A stretch of DNA of 56,456 nucleotides, taken from positions 1 through 56,456 of the forward strand of contig JAKVCY010000133.1 in the NCBI GenBank assembly GCA_022448425.1, written 5' to 3'. Below the pieces are notes generated by a model. The model was not told the DNA's origin. It searched no databases and saw nothing but the letters and a program-made list of their open reading frames with translations. This document shows positions 32,372 through 42,294 of this stretch, one piece after another. The position numbers and the translations under genes are program-made. Each line of letters starts with the position of its first letter. The first letter of the stretch is position 1. This DNA comes from Thalassotalea sp. GTDB lineage: Bacteria > Pseudomonadota > Gammaproteobacteria > Enterobacterales > Alteromonadaceae.

Positions 32372-34053
32372 GCTGCCGGCTCCAGAGTAAGTGATAGTTC
32401 TGCTCGCCAAACATTATCTTTCTCACTGTACATTAACGAATGACTATTGGGGTAGAGTATGTGAAGCCTTTTTCGCAAGTTCTCCAAACCAACACCTGAT
32501 GCCTCATCCGGTTTATTTACTACCGGGTTTATGCAAACTAGTGTTAGTTGGTAGCGATTGTGTTCCTCTGTCATAGAAGTATATGAGCCTTGAGCTTTTT
32601 TAAGAGAAAACTGAATTTGCACTGTATTTTTCTCTATGGAGGGTTCGATACCGTACTGAATAGCATTTTCAATTAATACAATCAATAACATGGGCGTTAT
32701 GAGCAGGTTCTCAGTGTTAGTCGGCCATTCAATTTCTAACTCACATTTATTGCCCCATCTAATTTTTTGAAGCTCTATGTAGTTTTTCAAATAAGCAATT
32801 TCGCTAGCAAATGGTACGAGCTTATTTTGGCCTTCATATACACCGTAGCGAAGTAAATCCGATAGCTTGAGCACCACATCAGGACACTGTTTGTCGTTTC
32901 GCAGTGTTAGTGCATATAAGTTATTAAGCGTATTGAATAGGAAGTGCGGATTGATTTGCTGCTGTAGTAACTTAAGTTCTGTTTGCGTTTTTTGTTCAGA
33001 AATTTCAATGACTCTAGCCTGCTGATGTTGACGCTCAAATGCCAGAATAATCGGGGTAGATAGAAAAATAACGAAAAATGTTAGCTGGTAATTGGCAGGA
33101 CTAAAGGCATTGTAGTCAGTTGATGGAATCATCGTATAGTTGGGGACGTTCATCGGCAACTGTAAAACGATGGTGGCCAATATTGGTGTAATTAATATGA
33201 TCGTGGCAAGTCCTGCGAATAAAAATGACATAACGCCAAAACGTGTAAGTATCTGTTGAATCAATAAATACCGATTGATTAAGTAAATCACAAACAGTAA
33301 GCCGCCAATGACCATAAACTGAATAAAGTAACCTAGGTAGCTTTGCCAATTGGCTAAAATTACATTGACGTCGAATACGGGTTCGAGTGGTTGATTATTT
33401 AACGGATCGTCGACATAAGCGAATACCCCAGAAATTAATATCGACCAGGCAACCAAGATAAAAAACAACATCTTGTTCAGTGAAAACAGTTTTGACATAA
33501 ATGTGAGCGTGGGGGCCTTTTGCTTTAATCCGATCAACTCAACTAGAAACCACAAACAGCTACTCGCAAGTATTAGCAAGCAATTGGTAACGTTTAATAG
33601 GCTATCTTTAGTGAATGACACAGCATCATTTTGTTCATTGATAAATACAAAATAGAGAACTGGGTATATGACAAAGCCTGCCAGCCAAATGACAAGTGCT
33701 CGATGCCATTTGCTTTTTTTCGTTAGTGCTGAATTTGTTTCGACATTAATTGCTGCTTTATGTGATATGAATAAACGGCTAACAACGCCATGGCAAACTA
33801 ACATAGGAAAAAATGTAATTAATGCCATTACTAGTACAGAAAGTGCGTTTATCCAGCCTGACAAACCTTGTGAAAGAAAGTGGAGGTGTGAAATCAACAG
33901 GGTCATGGCCGCCAACGGAAGCAGCGTGTAGCTCATCTCTGATACTTTTATGATCAACGTGCCAAGTACGTTGTTGCTCATTTGGTCTGATGTGCCCTCT
34001 ACGTTGATTTTTTGCTTATCTTTTCTTTTCGATGCGGATAATGTTGAACACAT
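32368..34053 (-). CDS. LytS/YehU-type sensor histidine kinase
   Basis: The 561-residue membrane kinase has about eight hydrophobic helices (about 35-340). A His_kinase domain follows with the phosphorylation-site motif QQINPHFLFNTLNNLYAL (about 372-389), and a C-terminal ATPase domain includes LLIVLIENAIQYGI and the GVGLENLRKRL loop. No extracellular sensor domain is obvious, so the signal is probably sensed in or near the membrane, perhaps by the neighbouring ABC permease. The start is uncertain: ATG 34053 or ATG 33981 (MSNNVLG). It is first in the operon and overlaps the response regulator by four bases. Confidence 0.88.
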   Translation of the reverse strand: MCSTLSASKRKDKQKINVEGTSDQMSNNVLGTLIIKVSEMSYTLLPLAAMTLLISHLHFLSQGLSGWINALSVLVMALITFFPMLVCHGVVSRLFISHKAAINVETNSALTKKSKWHRALVIWLAGFVIYPVLYFVFINEQNDAVSFTKDSLLNVTNCLLILASSCLWFLVELIGLKQKAPTLTFMSKLFSLNKMLFFILVAWSILISGVFAYVDDPLNNQPLEPVFDVNVILANWQSYLGYFIQFMVIGGLLFVIYLINRYLLIQQILTRFGVMSFLFAGLATIILITPILATIVLQLPMNVPNYTMIPSTDYNAFSPANYQLTFFVIFLSTPIILAFERQHQQARVIEISEQKTQTELKLLQQQINPHFLFNTLNNLYALTLRNDKQCPDVVLKLSDLLRYGVYEGQNKLVPFASEIAYLKNYIELQKIRWGNKCELEIEWPTNTENLLITPMLLIVLIENAIQYGIEPSIEKNTVQIQFSLKKAQGSYTSMTEEHNRYQLTLVCINPVVNKPDEASGVGLENLRKRLHILYPNSHSLMYSEKDNVWRAELSLTLEPAA

Positions 34054-34138
34054 TTGACTAGCTTTAACTCCATTAAATTTTCGGCGACAGTTTCAGTTCA
34101 CTAATTTTCCAAATTATATACATGCCGTCCTGCAGAAA

Positions 34139-34232
34139 ATGACAAACGCCTGTTTTTACCTGATCAATGAACTGTCTTAACGTTATTCCTAACGTTTTGA
34201 AATCTTATCATTAAATAGTGGGCGTTTGTCAT
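34139..34232. promoter_or_regulatory. Long-spaced perfect 12-bp inverted repeat in a divergent promoter region
   Basis: ATGACAAACGCC (34139-34150) and its exact reverse complement GGCGTTTGTCAT (34221-34232) lie 70 bases apart between the kinase gene and the ABC gene. Near the centre are two copies of AACGTT (34179-34184 and 34191-34196), which partly fit the LytTR half-site. The arrangement suggests paired operator sites, probably for the LytTR regulator encoded next to it, acting on both divergent operons. Confidence 0.55.
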
Positions 34233-34308
34233 AATCAAATATTTCCAAGTGCTTGTTTGTTTTAACGTAATTGAGAATACGAAGAACTTAAAACAAGGAG
34301 CCTATGGC

Positions 34309-35172
34309 ATGTTAACCATCAAAAATCTTAATAAAACGTATTCAGATGGTACGCAAGCTTTAACCAACATCAGCTTAGATTTGCCGAAAGGCATGGTGGG
34401 GCTACTAGGACCAAACGGTGCGGGGAAGTCTACGTTGATGCGCACTCTAGCTTGCATTCAGGCAATTGAGAACGGAAAAGTACAATTTGGTGACATAGAC
34501 CTATCGAACAACCCCCATCAACTGCGTCAAATACTTGGTTATTTGCCTCAGCAATTCGGCGTCTATCCACATATGTCTTGTGAAGCGTTACTTAAACACA
34601 TCGCAGTGCTTAAGGGACTCAGTGCTAGTGAGATTGCTACCCAAGTCCCCAAACTGCTGGAAGATACGAATTTAACAAGTGTAGCTAAACGCAAAGTGTC
34701 ACATTTTTCGGGCGGTATGCGACAGCGTTTTGGTATTGCCCAGGCATTACTTGGCGACCCAAAACTTGTCATTCTAGACGAACCGACCGCTGGCCTCGAT
34801 CCACAGGAGCGAGAGCGGCTTCATGAAGTGTTGGTGACACTTAGTAAAGATAAACTTGTGCTGCTGTCGACTCATATTGTCGAGGATATCGAAAACTTGT
34901 GTCACTACGTCGCATTAATGAAAGGTGGAAAAGTGCTTGATGCCAATGCGACTCAGGCCCTCACTTTACCTTTGGAAGGAACGGTGTGGAATGTGCCGTT
35001 GGATGTAAAATTACCAAACGAAGCTGTAGTCCTAAACAAGCAATATCGCTTTGGTCATCCTAGTCTGAGGGTATTTTCGCGACAATCACCTAATACAAGC
35101 GCAACCCCAGCAGTCGCTACATTGCAGGATCGATACTTCCTTGCTTTGTCAGAGGAGGGTGACTCATGCTAA
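34309..35172 (+). CDS. ABC transporter ATP-binding protein
   Basis: The 287-residue ATPase has Walker A GPNGAGKST (34-42), Q-loop LPQQFG (about 79-84), signature HFSGGMRQR (132-140), Walker B LVILDEP (153-159) and the H-loop STHIVEDI. I chose ATG 34309 because AAGGAG lies 8 bases upstream and the family begins MLTIKNLNKTY; a longer frame from 34249 is not supported. It overlaps the next gene by 7 bases, so it should power the permease/peptidase fusion that follows. The pattern of LytTR system plus ABC ATPase resembles envelope-stress or peptide-export modules. Confidence 0.92.
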   Translation: MLTIKNLNKTYSDGTQALTNISLDLPKGMVGLLGPNGAGKSTLMRTLACIQAIENGKVQFGDIDLSNNPHQLRQILGYLPQQFGVYPHMSCEALLKHIAVLKGLSASEIATQVPKLLEDTNLTSVAKRKVSHFSGGMRQRFGIAQALLGDPKLVILDEPTAGLDPQERERLHEVLVTLSKDKLVLLSTHIVEDIENLCHYVALMKGGKVLDANATQALTLPLEGTVWNVPLDVKLPNEAVVLNKQYRFGHPSLRVFSRQSPNTSATPAVATLQDRYFLALSEEGDSC

Positions 35173-38100
35173 TAAATGAACTGAGCTTTCTTGTTAGGCA
35201 ACCAGCAGCGCGTCTTGGGATGCTGTTAATGCCTCTTACTGGTTTAATCTTCTCGCTCAATATAATTTACGACAGCCTAGAAGCAATCAAGCACTTCCAT
35301 TTATTACAAATCACCATTGTTATGCTGACATTACCAATCGTAGTGGGCATTGCTAGTGGCGTCATGCTGTTTCGTGACAGTGTGCACAACATGACCGAAA
35401 TCATTGACGTTACGCCAGTTCATTATCGTGAACGTTGGCAGAATAGGTTAGGTGCAATAATCCTATTTTCGCTCTCGTTGCTGGCACTTTCTTCGATTGT
35501 GGCATGTACCGTGTTTAGCTTCCGTTTCGGTTTTGCTATTGAATATGTAGGTATTAGTTTGTCAGCTATTTTATTATTAGCAGGGCCAGCGACTTTTATA
35601 CTCAGTGGACTCTATTTTGCGATTGCTCAGCGAACAAGGCACACAATAACACTATATGTAGTGGCCACAATCATCTGGATTGGGTATTTAATGCTAGCCA
35701 GCATCAACGGTTCACCTGTCTTAGCCGGTAGTAACATCGTCAGTGATTCGCTGTATAGCATCATGTTATGGCTTGACCCTTATGGCTTTACACGTTCTGT
35801 TGAAAGTTTGGCAGATACTCATTATTTCTTAGATTCTTACTTGCTTATTAATCGAACGTTCTCGCTTGCTGCAGGCACGGGCCTTATTTATTGGCTGCTC
35901 AGTCAACCTGTGACCTTAAGTTCAGAGTCGTCTACCATTGAAGCATCTATCGATACGGGCGAAAGTCGATTTAATCGTACTAAGCGCTCTTTCTTTACGC
36001 TATTCGGACTAAGCCAGAATGAAGCATCATCCGGTATCTTACTAAAAGGCGATAGCATCATTAAATCGAATAGCCTTACTTTTTCCATGGCGACCAAGCA
36101 AGTTTATGCATTGATGAGTAGCAAGGTAACGATATTTATTTTGGTTGCGTGGCCACTTTTAGTTTTTAGTGAAGTGCTCGCCGGTATAAATTATTCGGAA
36201 CCTTTATCTGACTTGATTTCGCCAACGAGTTTATCTGCCCTTAATCGGGTTCTACCTGACATTTTCCCTGCGCTGGGTTCTCTATTGGTTGTGCTTTGGG
36301 CGTGGCAAATAACCCAGTACGACAGGCAAAATAGCATCGCAGAATTAACGGCTTCGACTCAGGTAAAAAATCATCAGTTATTGCTTTCTCATATGATGAC
36401 ACTAATCACGATAGTACTGGTTTTTGCTACGTTGACAGGGATAGGAGCATTGGTTGCCGAACTATTAAATACACGCTCGACTGCAGCCACAATTCATTTA
36501 AACGTTTATTTTCAAAGTCTTTTATTAGCGCTTATTCCTTTAACCTTGCTGGGGTTAATGGCAACTTATCTGTTTCATTTAATTAATTCAGCACTGCTAG
36601 TCGTATTTATTATGGGGGTGGCATTGGTATTCAAATTTACGCCATTGGCGACCACCTTAGGTATCACACATACGTTTTGGAATATCGCTGGAACACCACT
36701 TCGAATGCCTGACGAGTTTTGGGGCTTCGCACGCAGTATATCTGTTTATCTTCCTTACATTACATTGTGGCTTTTAACAGCGTTGATGCTTTTCTCGTTG
36801 GCCAATGCATTTTCAAATCGTGGAAATAATTATCGCTCGCGTCAATTGACTATCAAGTTTAAAGCGCTTGGTAAAGAGGGAGTTTTAATCCTTCTCTCGA
36901 TAGCTGGCACTCTTTTTTACGCAGCATATTTGCATCTTGCATTAGTTGATGAAAAGCCACTTTATAACTCTCATCAAAGAGAGGCGTGGAAGGTAAGTTA
37001 TGAAAATAATTACCGTCATTGGCAGGATCAACCACAGCCGACAGTTATTGCACTTGATTCGGTAGTAGATCTATTTCCTAACGAGGAGTACGCAGACTTC
37101 GCGCTGACCTATACGCTGAAAAATAAGACAGAAGAGCCGATCAACCAATTATTAATTGGTCAATACCCATTAGGTTTTGAAGCAAATGTTCACCAATATG
37201 GAATAACGTTAGTTGAGTTTAATGAAGCGTTAAAACAAGGCGTTTATCAGTTTGAACAGCCTTTGCAGCCTGGCGCTACACAAAAGATTCGTGTTGAATT
37301 TACTTACCGACAGCCAACGCTTTGGCCAGCAGTAATGCACCAAGTCATCAAGTCAGAATTCACCTATTTACGCTCTATGCCGTTGCTACCGTTAATTGGT
37401 TATCAACCGCTGCTTGAGATTAGTGCACCTGTGTTGAGAGAAAAATATGGTTTGAGCAAGCGACAATCAGTTCGACCGTCAGCGTTAAACACTAGTGAAA
37501 GACATAAACTGGGAAACTATGAATGGATAGCCTATTCGACGACAATGTCGACAACCGATAGCCAAACGCCTATTAGTCAGGGAGAGTTGGTTGAACAATG
37601 GCAGACGAATGGCCGTAATTATGCTTCATACAGAACTGTTGAGCCAATTAGAGCAATACCTGCTTGGTTATCTGTACCTTTTGATAGGCTTTCATCACAA
37701 TCTAACAATGCACTTATTCAGCTCTTTACGCCAACGGTGAATCAAGCTGCACAAGTCAATCTAAACGCAGTTAAGCATACAATGGATTGGTTTGAACAGC
37801 ACATAACTCCCTATCGTTATAAGCAACTTAATCTTGTTGCTATGCCGTTCTTGTCCGTTACTGGTTATGCGCTACCTCAGGTTATGTTGATAAACCATAG
37901 AGTTGGTTTTTTATCTGAGCCTTCGCCTGATGCAGGTTTTGATCAGCGTTATCGGCGAGCGGTTCACGAGACTGCACACCAGTGGTTTGGCCATGATATT
38001 GGCAACGGCATTCTGCAGGAAAATGCCTTCCTAGTAGAGTCCATGGCCAAATATATTGAGCTTGTATTAATTGAAAAGCACCATGGAAAGCAAGCAATGC

Positions 38101-38441
38101 AAGCTCTTGTTGAATATGAGCAGCGTAGGTTTAGCAACCGAATGCGCGTTACAAACATGACGTTACCTTCAATTATCGACGCAGAGCATAATTTCCAGCA
38201 ATACTCGGCCGCTACTTTGGTGTTCGCTTTGCTTAGACACGAAATAGGCGATGAAGCGATTGTTCGTGCATTGAAAGCACTTTGGCATGCTCATGCATTT
38301 CCCAATGTGCCAGCAACATCATTGGATTTTGTGCGTCTGCTTAAAGAGAGCGTTGATGCGAGAAAGCATGATGTCATCGATAATTTACTATTGTCGAACG
38401 ACGTCGATTTACTGCTGGATTTAGTACCTAACGAAATATAG
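35166..38441 (+). CDS. ABC permease fused to an M1-type aminopeptidase domain
   Basis: The 1091-residue protein has an ABC-2-type permease part with about twelve membrane helices (about 15-615). A large extracytoplasmic M1-like region follows (about 620-1091). Its zinc motif HETAHQWFGH starts at His934, and the third ligand Glu sits in VESMAKY with 19 residues between rather than the classical 18, as I recall for other membrane-fused members. A beta-sandwich segment (about 640-770) precedes it. A GAGGAGGG Shine-Dalgarno lies just before the start. Export and trimming of a peptide by the same protein is a plausible function; the substrate is unknown. Confidence 0.88.
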   Translation: MLINELSFLVRQPAARLGMLLMPLTGLIFSLNIIYDSLEAIKHFHLLQITIVMLTLPIVVGIASGVMLFRDSVHNMTEIIDVTPVHYRERWQNRLGAIILFSLSLLALSSIVACTVFSFRFGFAIEYVGISLSAILLLAGPATFILSGLYFAIAQRTRHTITLYVVATIIWIGYLMLASINGSPVLAGSNIVSDSLYSIMLWLDPYGFTRSVESLADTHYFLDSYLLINRTFSLAAGTGLIYWLLSQPVTLSSESSTIEASIDTGESRFNRTKRSFFTLFGLSQNEASSGILLKGDSIIKSNSLTFSMATKQVYALMSSKVTIFILVAWPLLVFSEVLAGINYSEPLSDLISPTSLSALNRVLPDIFPALGSLLVVLWAWQITQYDRQNSIAELTASTQVKNHQLLLSHMMTLITIVLVFATLTGIGALVAELLNTRSTAATIHLNVYFQSLLLALIPLTLLGLMATYLFHLINSALLVVFIMGVALVFKFTPLATTLGITHTFWNIAGTPLRMPDEFWGFARSISVYLPYITLWLLTALMLFSLANAFSNRGNNYRSRQLTIKFKALGKEGVLILLSIAGTLFYAAYLHLALVDEKPLYNSHQREAWKVSYENNYRHWQDQPQPTVIALDSVVDLFPNEEYADFALTYTLKNKTEEPINQLLIGQYPLGFEANVHQYGITLVEFNEALKQGVYQFEQPLQPGATQKIRVEFTYRQPTLWPAVMHQVIKSEFTYLRSMPLLPLIGYQPLLEISAPVLREKYGLSKRQSVRPSALNTSERHKLGNYEWIAYSTTMSTTDSQTPISQGELVEQWQTNGRNYASYRTVEPIRAIPAWLSVPFDRLSSQSNNALIQLFTPTVNQAAQVNLNAVKHTMDWFEQHITPYRYKQLNLVAMPFLSVTGYALPQVMLINHRVGFLSEPSPDAGFDQRYRRAVHETAHQWFGHDIGNGILQENAFLVESMAKYIELVLIEKHHGKQAMQALVEYEQRRFSNRMRVTNMTLPSIIDAEHNFQQYSAATLVFALLRHEIGDEAIVRALKALWHAHAFPNVPATSLDFVRLLKESVDARKHDVIDNLLLSNDVDLLLDLVPNEI

Positions 38442-38523
38442 TGCGAATGTAGCTGTTCATTGAGAGTCTTCGCGTTGAGGTGAATAACTAACAAGAAGCG
38501 CTTTAAGTAAGGGCAGTTAAATT

Positions 38524-38553
38524 AAAAAAAGAAGCCAAGTGGCTTCTTTTTAT
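38524..38553. terminator. Bidirectional intrinsic terminator
   Basis: AAAAGAAGCC, loop AAGT, GGCTTCTTTT; A- and T-runs flank it on both strands. It serves sdaA (minus) and the permease fusion (plus). Confidence 0.85.
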
Positions 38554-38581
38554 TTTATCAATGTTCCAACGTATCTAGGGG

Positions 38582-39958
38582 TTAACACTCGATAATATTT
38601 ACTGCTAAACCACCACGAGATGTTTCTTTGTACTTGGTCTTCATATCGTTACCCGTGTCCCACATGGTTTTGATCACTTTATCTAATGAAACCTTTTGTG
38701 TACCTGTGCCACGAAGTGCAAGTCGAGATGCGTTAATTGCTTTTACAGCGCCCATTGCATTGCGTTCAATACAAGGTACTTGCACTAAACCGCCGACAGG
38801 GTCACAAGTTAAGCCAAGGTTGTGTTCCATGCCAATTTCTGCGGCGTTTTCCACTTGCACAGGTGAACCACCCATAATTTCGGTAAGCGCACCAGCAGCC
38901 ATCGAACAGGCAACGCCAACTTCTGCCTGACAACCGCCTTCGGCGCCAGAAATCGTCGCGTTAGTTTTGTATAAAATACCAATGGCCGCTGCAGTTAATA
39001 GGTAGCGAATACAGTCTTCATCATCAACCGGCTTGATGAACTTGTCGTAGTAGCAAAGCACGGCTGGAATAATACCCGCTGCACCGTTTGTTGGCGCTGT
39101 TACGACTCGGCTGCCAGCGGCATTTTCTTCATTTACTGCTAATGCGAATAAGTTGACCCAGTCCATTGCTGACAAAGGATCTACGTTTTTTTCAACTGAA
39201 AGAGAGCGGTGTAGGGCAGGCGCACGACGGTTAACCTTCAAACCACCTGGCAAAATACCTTCGGTGCGCATACCGCGTTCTACGCTGTCTTTCATTGCTT
39301 GCCAAATATCGACTAAGCCTTTGCGTATTGAAGCTTCATCTGACAAACATTTTTCGTTGTTCATCATTATGGTACTAATACTTAGCCCTTTCTCACTTGC
39401 CTCTTTAATAAGTTCATCGGCGGTAGAGAATATATGAGGGCGCTTAATATTGCTGTGCAGCGAGAGAGCTTTGTCTTTTTCTTTCTCAAAATCACAATCT
39501 TGAACAATAAAGCCACCGCCTATGCTGTAGTAAGTTTCTTCAAAAATTACTTCATCGCCAGCGTAGGCAAATAACGTCATTGCATTGGCGTGTGCTGGCA
39601 GGGTTTTGCGTCTGTGGTAGATGATTGCAGTACTTTTCGGAAAAGCAATTTTATCTTTTCCTAAAAGCGCAATTTGTTCGCTAGATACTGTGTCTTGTAG
39701 AATCGTTTCAATCGATTCTACCGCGATAGATTCCGGTGCTTCGCCATATAGGCCTAAAATAACAGCCTTCCCCGTACCATGGCCTACACCTGTTTGCCCT
39801 AATGAACCAAACAATTCGCAACTTATGCGATCAGTTTTCTCTAGGTGTCCTTGAGCAACTAAGTGTTCAGCAAATAATTTGGCAGCGCGCATTGGACCGA
39901 CAGTATGAGAACTGGACGGACCAATACCGATTGAAAACATATCAAATACACTAATCAT
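38582..39958 (-). CDS. sdaA: L-serine ammonia-lyase (iron-sulfur type)
   Basis: Deaminates L-serine to pyruvate and ammonia. The 458-residue single-chain enzyme begins [23 protein letters not shown], the conserved start of the beta part. The [4Fe-4S]-binding cysteines are in the alpha part ([28 protein letters not shown] and CDPVGG...VPCIERNA). It could equally be named sdaB; the two cannot be separated by eye. The gene is single and ends at a bidirectional terminator. Confidence 0.93.
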   Translation of the reverse strand: MISVFDMFSIGIGPSSSHTVGPMRAAKLFAEHLVAQGHLEKTDRISCELFGSLGQTGVGHGTGKAVILGLYGEAPESIAVESIETILQDTVSSEQIALLGKDKIAFPKSTAIIYHRRKTLPAHANAMTLFAYAGDEVIFEETYYSIGGGFIVQDCDFEKEKDKALSLHSNIKRPHIFSTADELIKEASEKGLSISTIMMNNEKCLSDEASIRKGLVDIWQAMKDSVERGMRTEGILPGGLKVNRRAPALHRSLSVEKNVDPLSAMDWVNLFALAVNEENAAGSRVVTAPTNGAAGIIPAVLCYYDKFIKPVDDEDCIRYLLTAAAIGILYKTNATISGAEGGCQAEVGVACSMAAGALTEIMGGSPVQVENAAEIGMEHNLGLTCDPVGGLVQVPCIERNAMGAVKAINASRLALRGTGTQKVSLDKVIKTMWDTGNDMKTKYKETSRGGLAVNIIEC

Positions 39959-40152
39959 GAGATAACCTGAATAATAAATTGAATATTTATTTAATTGTAA
40001 AATTTTATTCGGTTATTTTACCTGAAAGTTTACGATTAAATAAACAGAATAATACCATTATAGATGAATATCGCTGGCTGGCAGGGATAGCAAAGGGTTG
40101 AGCAAGCTTGAGAGGTTGTGAAAAGTTGAAGCTTCAGAGTACAGCCAATGGT

Positions 40153-40725
40153 TTAGTCCTTTATATGGCGAACTAAATCGGCAAGCATTGCTGCCGTTGC
40201 GCCCCAAATATTGTAATCCTGATATGGCATAAAGTGGACTTGGTGTAAGTATCCATGATGATACGTATCTACTTTGATATGGTTTTCTTGATCCAAGAAG
40301 TGGCTTAGCGGAACGATAAAAACACTTGCTACTTCACCCATATCGACTTTAAATTCAATGAGCTCGGTAAGCATGCCGACAATAGGGGTAACATTAAAAC
40401 CGCTAATGGTATGGTATGGCTCTAGTTGACCGATGGTTTGAACACTACTCATTGGCAGTCCAATTTCTTCTTCCGCTTCACGAAGCGCGGTAAATACGAG
40501 AGATGGATCTGATGGCTCGACTTTACCTCCGGGAAAACTGATTTGTCCAGCATGATGTTTAAGTTGCTTTGAGCGCTGAGTGAGCACAACATGAAGTTCG
40601 TCATCCACATCAACAATGGGGATGAGAACTGCCGCTTCACGGGTTGGCTTACCAAAGCGAAATTTATGGCTGTTGGGCATTAGTGGTTGTAGCTGGAATT
40701 TGTTGATAAATGTTTGTTTATCCAA
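40153..40725 (-). CDS. nudL: Nudix hydrolase, CoA pyrophosphatase NudL-like
   Basis: Predicted to hydrolyse coenzyme A and its derivatives to phosphopantetheine and 3',5'-ADP. The 190-residue product carries a Nudix box (about 66-89) with the catalytic REAEEEIG stretch and the CoA-family surroundings QISFPGGKVEPSD and LTQRSKQLKHHAGQ. It lies 23 bases after pabB in the same direction, the same order as in E. coli. Confidence 0.9.
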   Translation of the reverse strand: MDKQTFINKFQLQPLMPNSHKFRFGKPTREAAVLIPIVDVDDELHVVLTQRSKQLKHHAGQISFPGGKVEPSDPSLVFTALREAEEEIGLPMSSVQTIGQLEPYHTISGFNVTPIVGMLTELIEFKVDMGEVASVFIVPLSHFLDQENHIKVDTYHHGYLHQVHFMPYQDYNIWGATAAMLADLVRHIKD

Positions 40726-40748
40726 TGTCCTAATGCCTCCCCCTGTGT

Positions 40749-42149
40749 TTAAGGCGCTAATACTGGCAGTATTTTTCTCACTTTATCAAAAGTTTCCTGA
40801 TATTCACTTTCGGCTTTTGAGTCGGCGACCAATCCACCGCCTGCCCAGCAGTAAATATTGTTATCTTTACAAATGAGCGTGCGAATCGTGATGCTAGTAT
40901 CCATGTTACCACACGCAGACAGGTAACCGATTGAGCCACAATAAAGGTTTCTGCGGTGTGGCTCAAGCTCTTCGATAATCTCCATCGCGCGAATCTTTGG
41001 TGCGCCAGTTATGGAACCACCAGGGAAAGCGGCACGTAGAAGATCTGTATTGTCTTTATCCTCAGCTAATGTGCCAGTGACGGTGCTAACCAAGTGGTGC
41101 ACTGCTGGAAAGCTTTCGATATCAAAGAGCTTCGGAACCTCAACAGTACCCGCCTGACAAACACGACTTAAATCATTGCGCAACAAATCTACAATCATAA
41201 GGTTTTCAGCACGATCTTTTTGTGACGCTTTCAGCTGCTCAGCATTTGCCTTGTCGGTGATTTCATCTGTGCTACGTGGCAAGGTACCTTTAATGGGCTT
41301 GGTTTGGACTTGCCTGTCGCTTACTCGCAAGAACCGCTCCGGAGAAATGCTTACGACAGTACTGTCGTCAAAGCGCATAAACGCTGAAAAAGGTGCTTGG
41401 TTCGCTTCTCTCAACGTTAGATAAGCGTCAAATTCATCACCATGGTAACTAGCGCTAAAACGCTGGGCTAAATTGATTTGATAACAATCACCTGCAATTA
41501 AGTAGTCGTGAACACGTGCAAATTTCTCATGATAAGCCTGTTCACTCATATTCGATTGCCAATCACTGGTCAGCGAGAATTGATTGTCAATGAATATGCT
41601 CTCGCTGTTAGTGAGGTTGTCAGCAAGCTCTTGCCATTGGTCAGCCTCTGCAACTAAATACGTTTGCTTGCTTTTTCTATCGTAGATAATAGCTTGAAGA
41701 TAGAGCCCAACTGACATCGAGGGTTGCTTTATGTCATCTTCTGACATTGAAGGCAACTGCTCGAAACGACGACCTAAATCATAGCTGAAATAACCCACAG
41801 CTCCCCCGTTAAATGGGAGCTGTGAAGGCTCGACATTTGCGTCAGCAAAAATAGTGTTTTGCGCTTGTTTAAGTAGACTTAACGGGTCATCTGTCGACTG
41901 ACGTGTCAGCGATGCAAAACGACTATCGAAAACCTTAATCTCGGTATCTTGCTCTCCAGCTGTGACGGTAACGGCTGGCTGCCATACCATAATATCAAAC
42001 TGACTATCGACATGATCGCTGTCACAGGAGTCTAGCCAAATGCTCCAAGGCTCTCGAGCTAAGCGAGCAAATACACTTTGGTGACTCTTATTTTCGGGAA
42101 AAAGTAATGGTTTGGTGACCAGCGAGATTCTGTCGGTAAAGGTTTGCAA
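40749..42149 (-). CDS. pabB: Aminodeoxychorismate synthase component I
   Basis: Forms 4-amino-4-deoxychorismate from chorismate and ammonia with PabA, the first step of p-aminobenzoate and folate synthesis. The 466-residue product has an N-terminal anthranilate synthase I-like domain and a C-terminal chorismate-binding domain. That domain includes GDCYQINLAQRFSA, PIKGTLPRS and the Mg2+-binding motifs FPGGSITGAPKIRAMEII and GAPKIR...YCGSIGYL. It is upstream of nudL in a probable two-gene operon and divergent from the fumarase gene. Confidence 0.92.
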   Translation of the reverse strand: MQTFTDRISLVTKPLLFPENKSHQSVFARLAREPWSIWLDSCDSDHVDSQFDIMVWQPAVTVTAGEQDTEIKVFDSRFASLTRQSTDDPLSLLKQAQNTIFADANVEPSQLPFNGGAVGYFSYDLGRRFEQLPSMSEDDIKQPSMSVGLYLQAIIYDRKSKQTYLVAEADQWQELADNLTNSESIFIDNQFSLTSDWQSNMSEQAYHEKFARVHDYLIAGDCYQINLAQRFSASYHGDEFDAYLTLREANQAPFSAFMRFDDSTVVSISPERFLRVSDRQVQTKPIKGTLPRSTDEITDKANAEQLKASQKDRAENLMIVDLLRNDLSRVCQAGTVEVPKLFDIESFPAVHHLVSTVTGTLAEDKDNTDLLRAAFPGGSITGAPKIRAMEIIEELEPHRRNLYCGSIGYLSACGNMDTSITIRTLICKDNNIYCWAGGGLVADSKAESEYQETFDKVRKILPVLAP

Positions 42150-42252
42150 AATATACCTGTGATAAATGTCAGCAATAGATTTAGTCGATGGGCTTAATCA
42201 CTATAATTGACTAGCCGCCCTGATATAAGCAGGGTATCATATCGGCAAAAAT

Positions 42253-42268
42253 TTAACTTTCAAGTTAA
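42253..42268. promoter_or_regulatory. Dyad in the fumarase 5' region
   Basis: TTAACTT-tc-AAGTTAA (42253-42268) lies 27 bases upstream of the fumarase ATG. A second dyad CCCTG...CAGGG sits at 42218-42234. Either could be a regulator site or a transcript hairpin; I cannot assign a protein. Confidence 0.35.
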
Positions 42269-42294
42269 GTTCAAAGAGAGCACAGAGAAACAAT

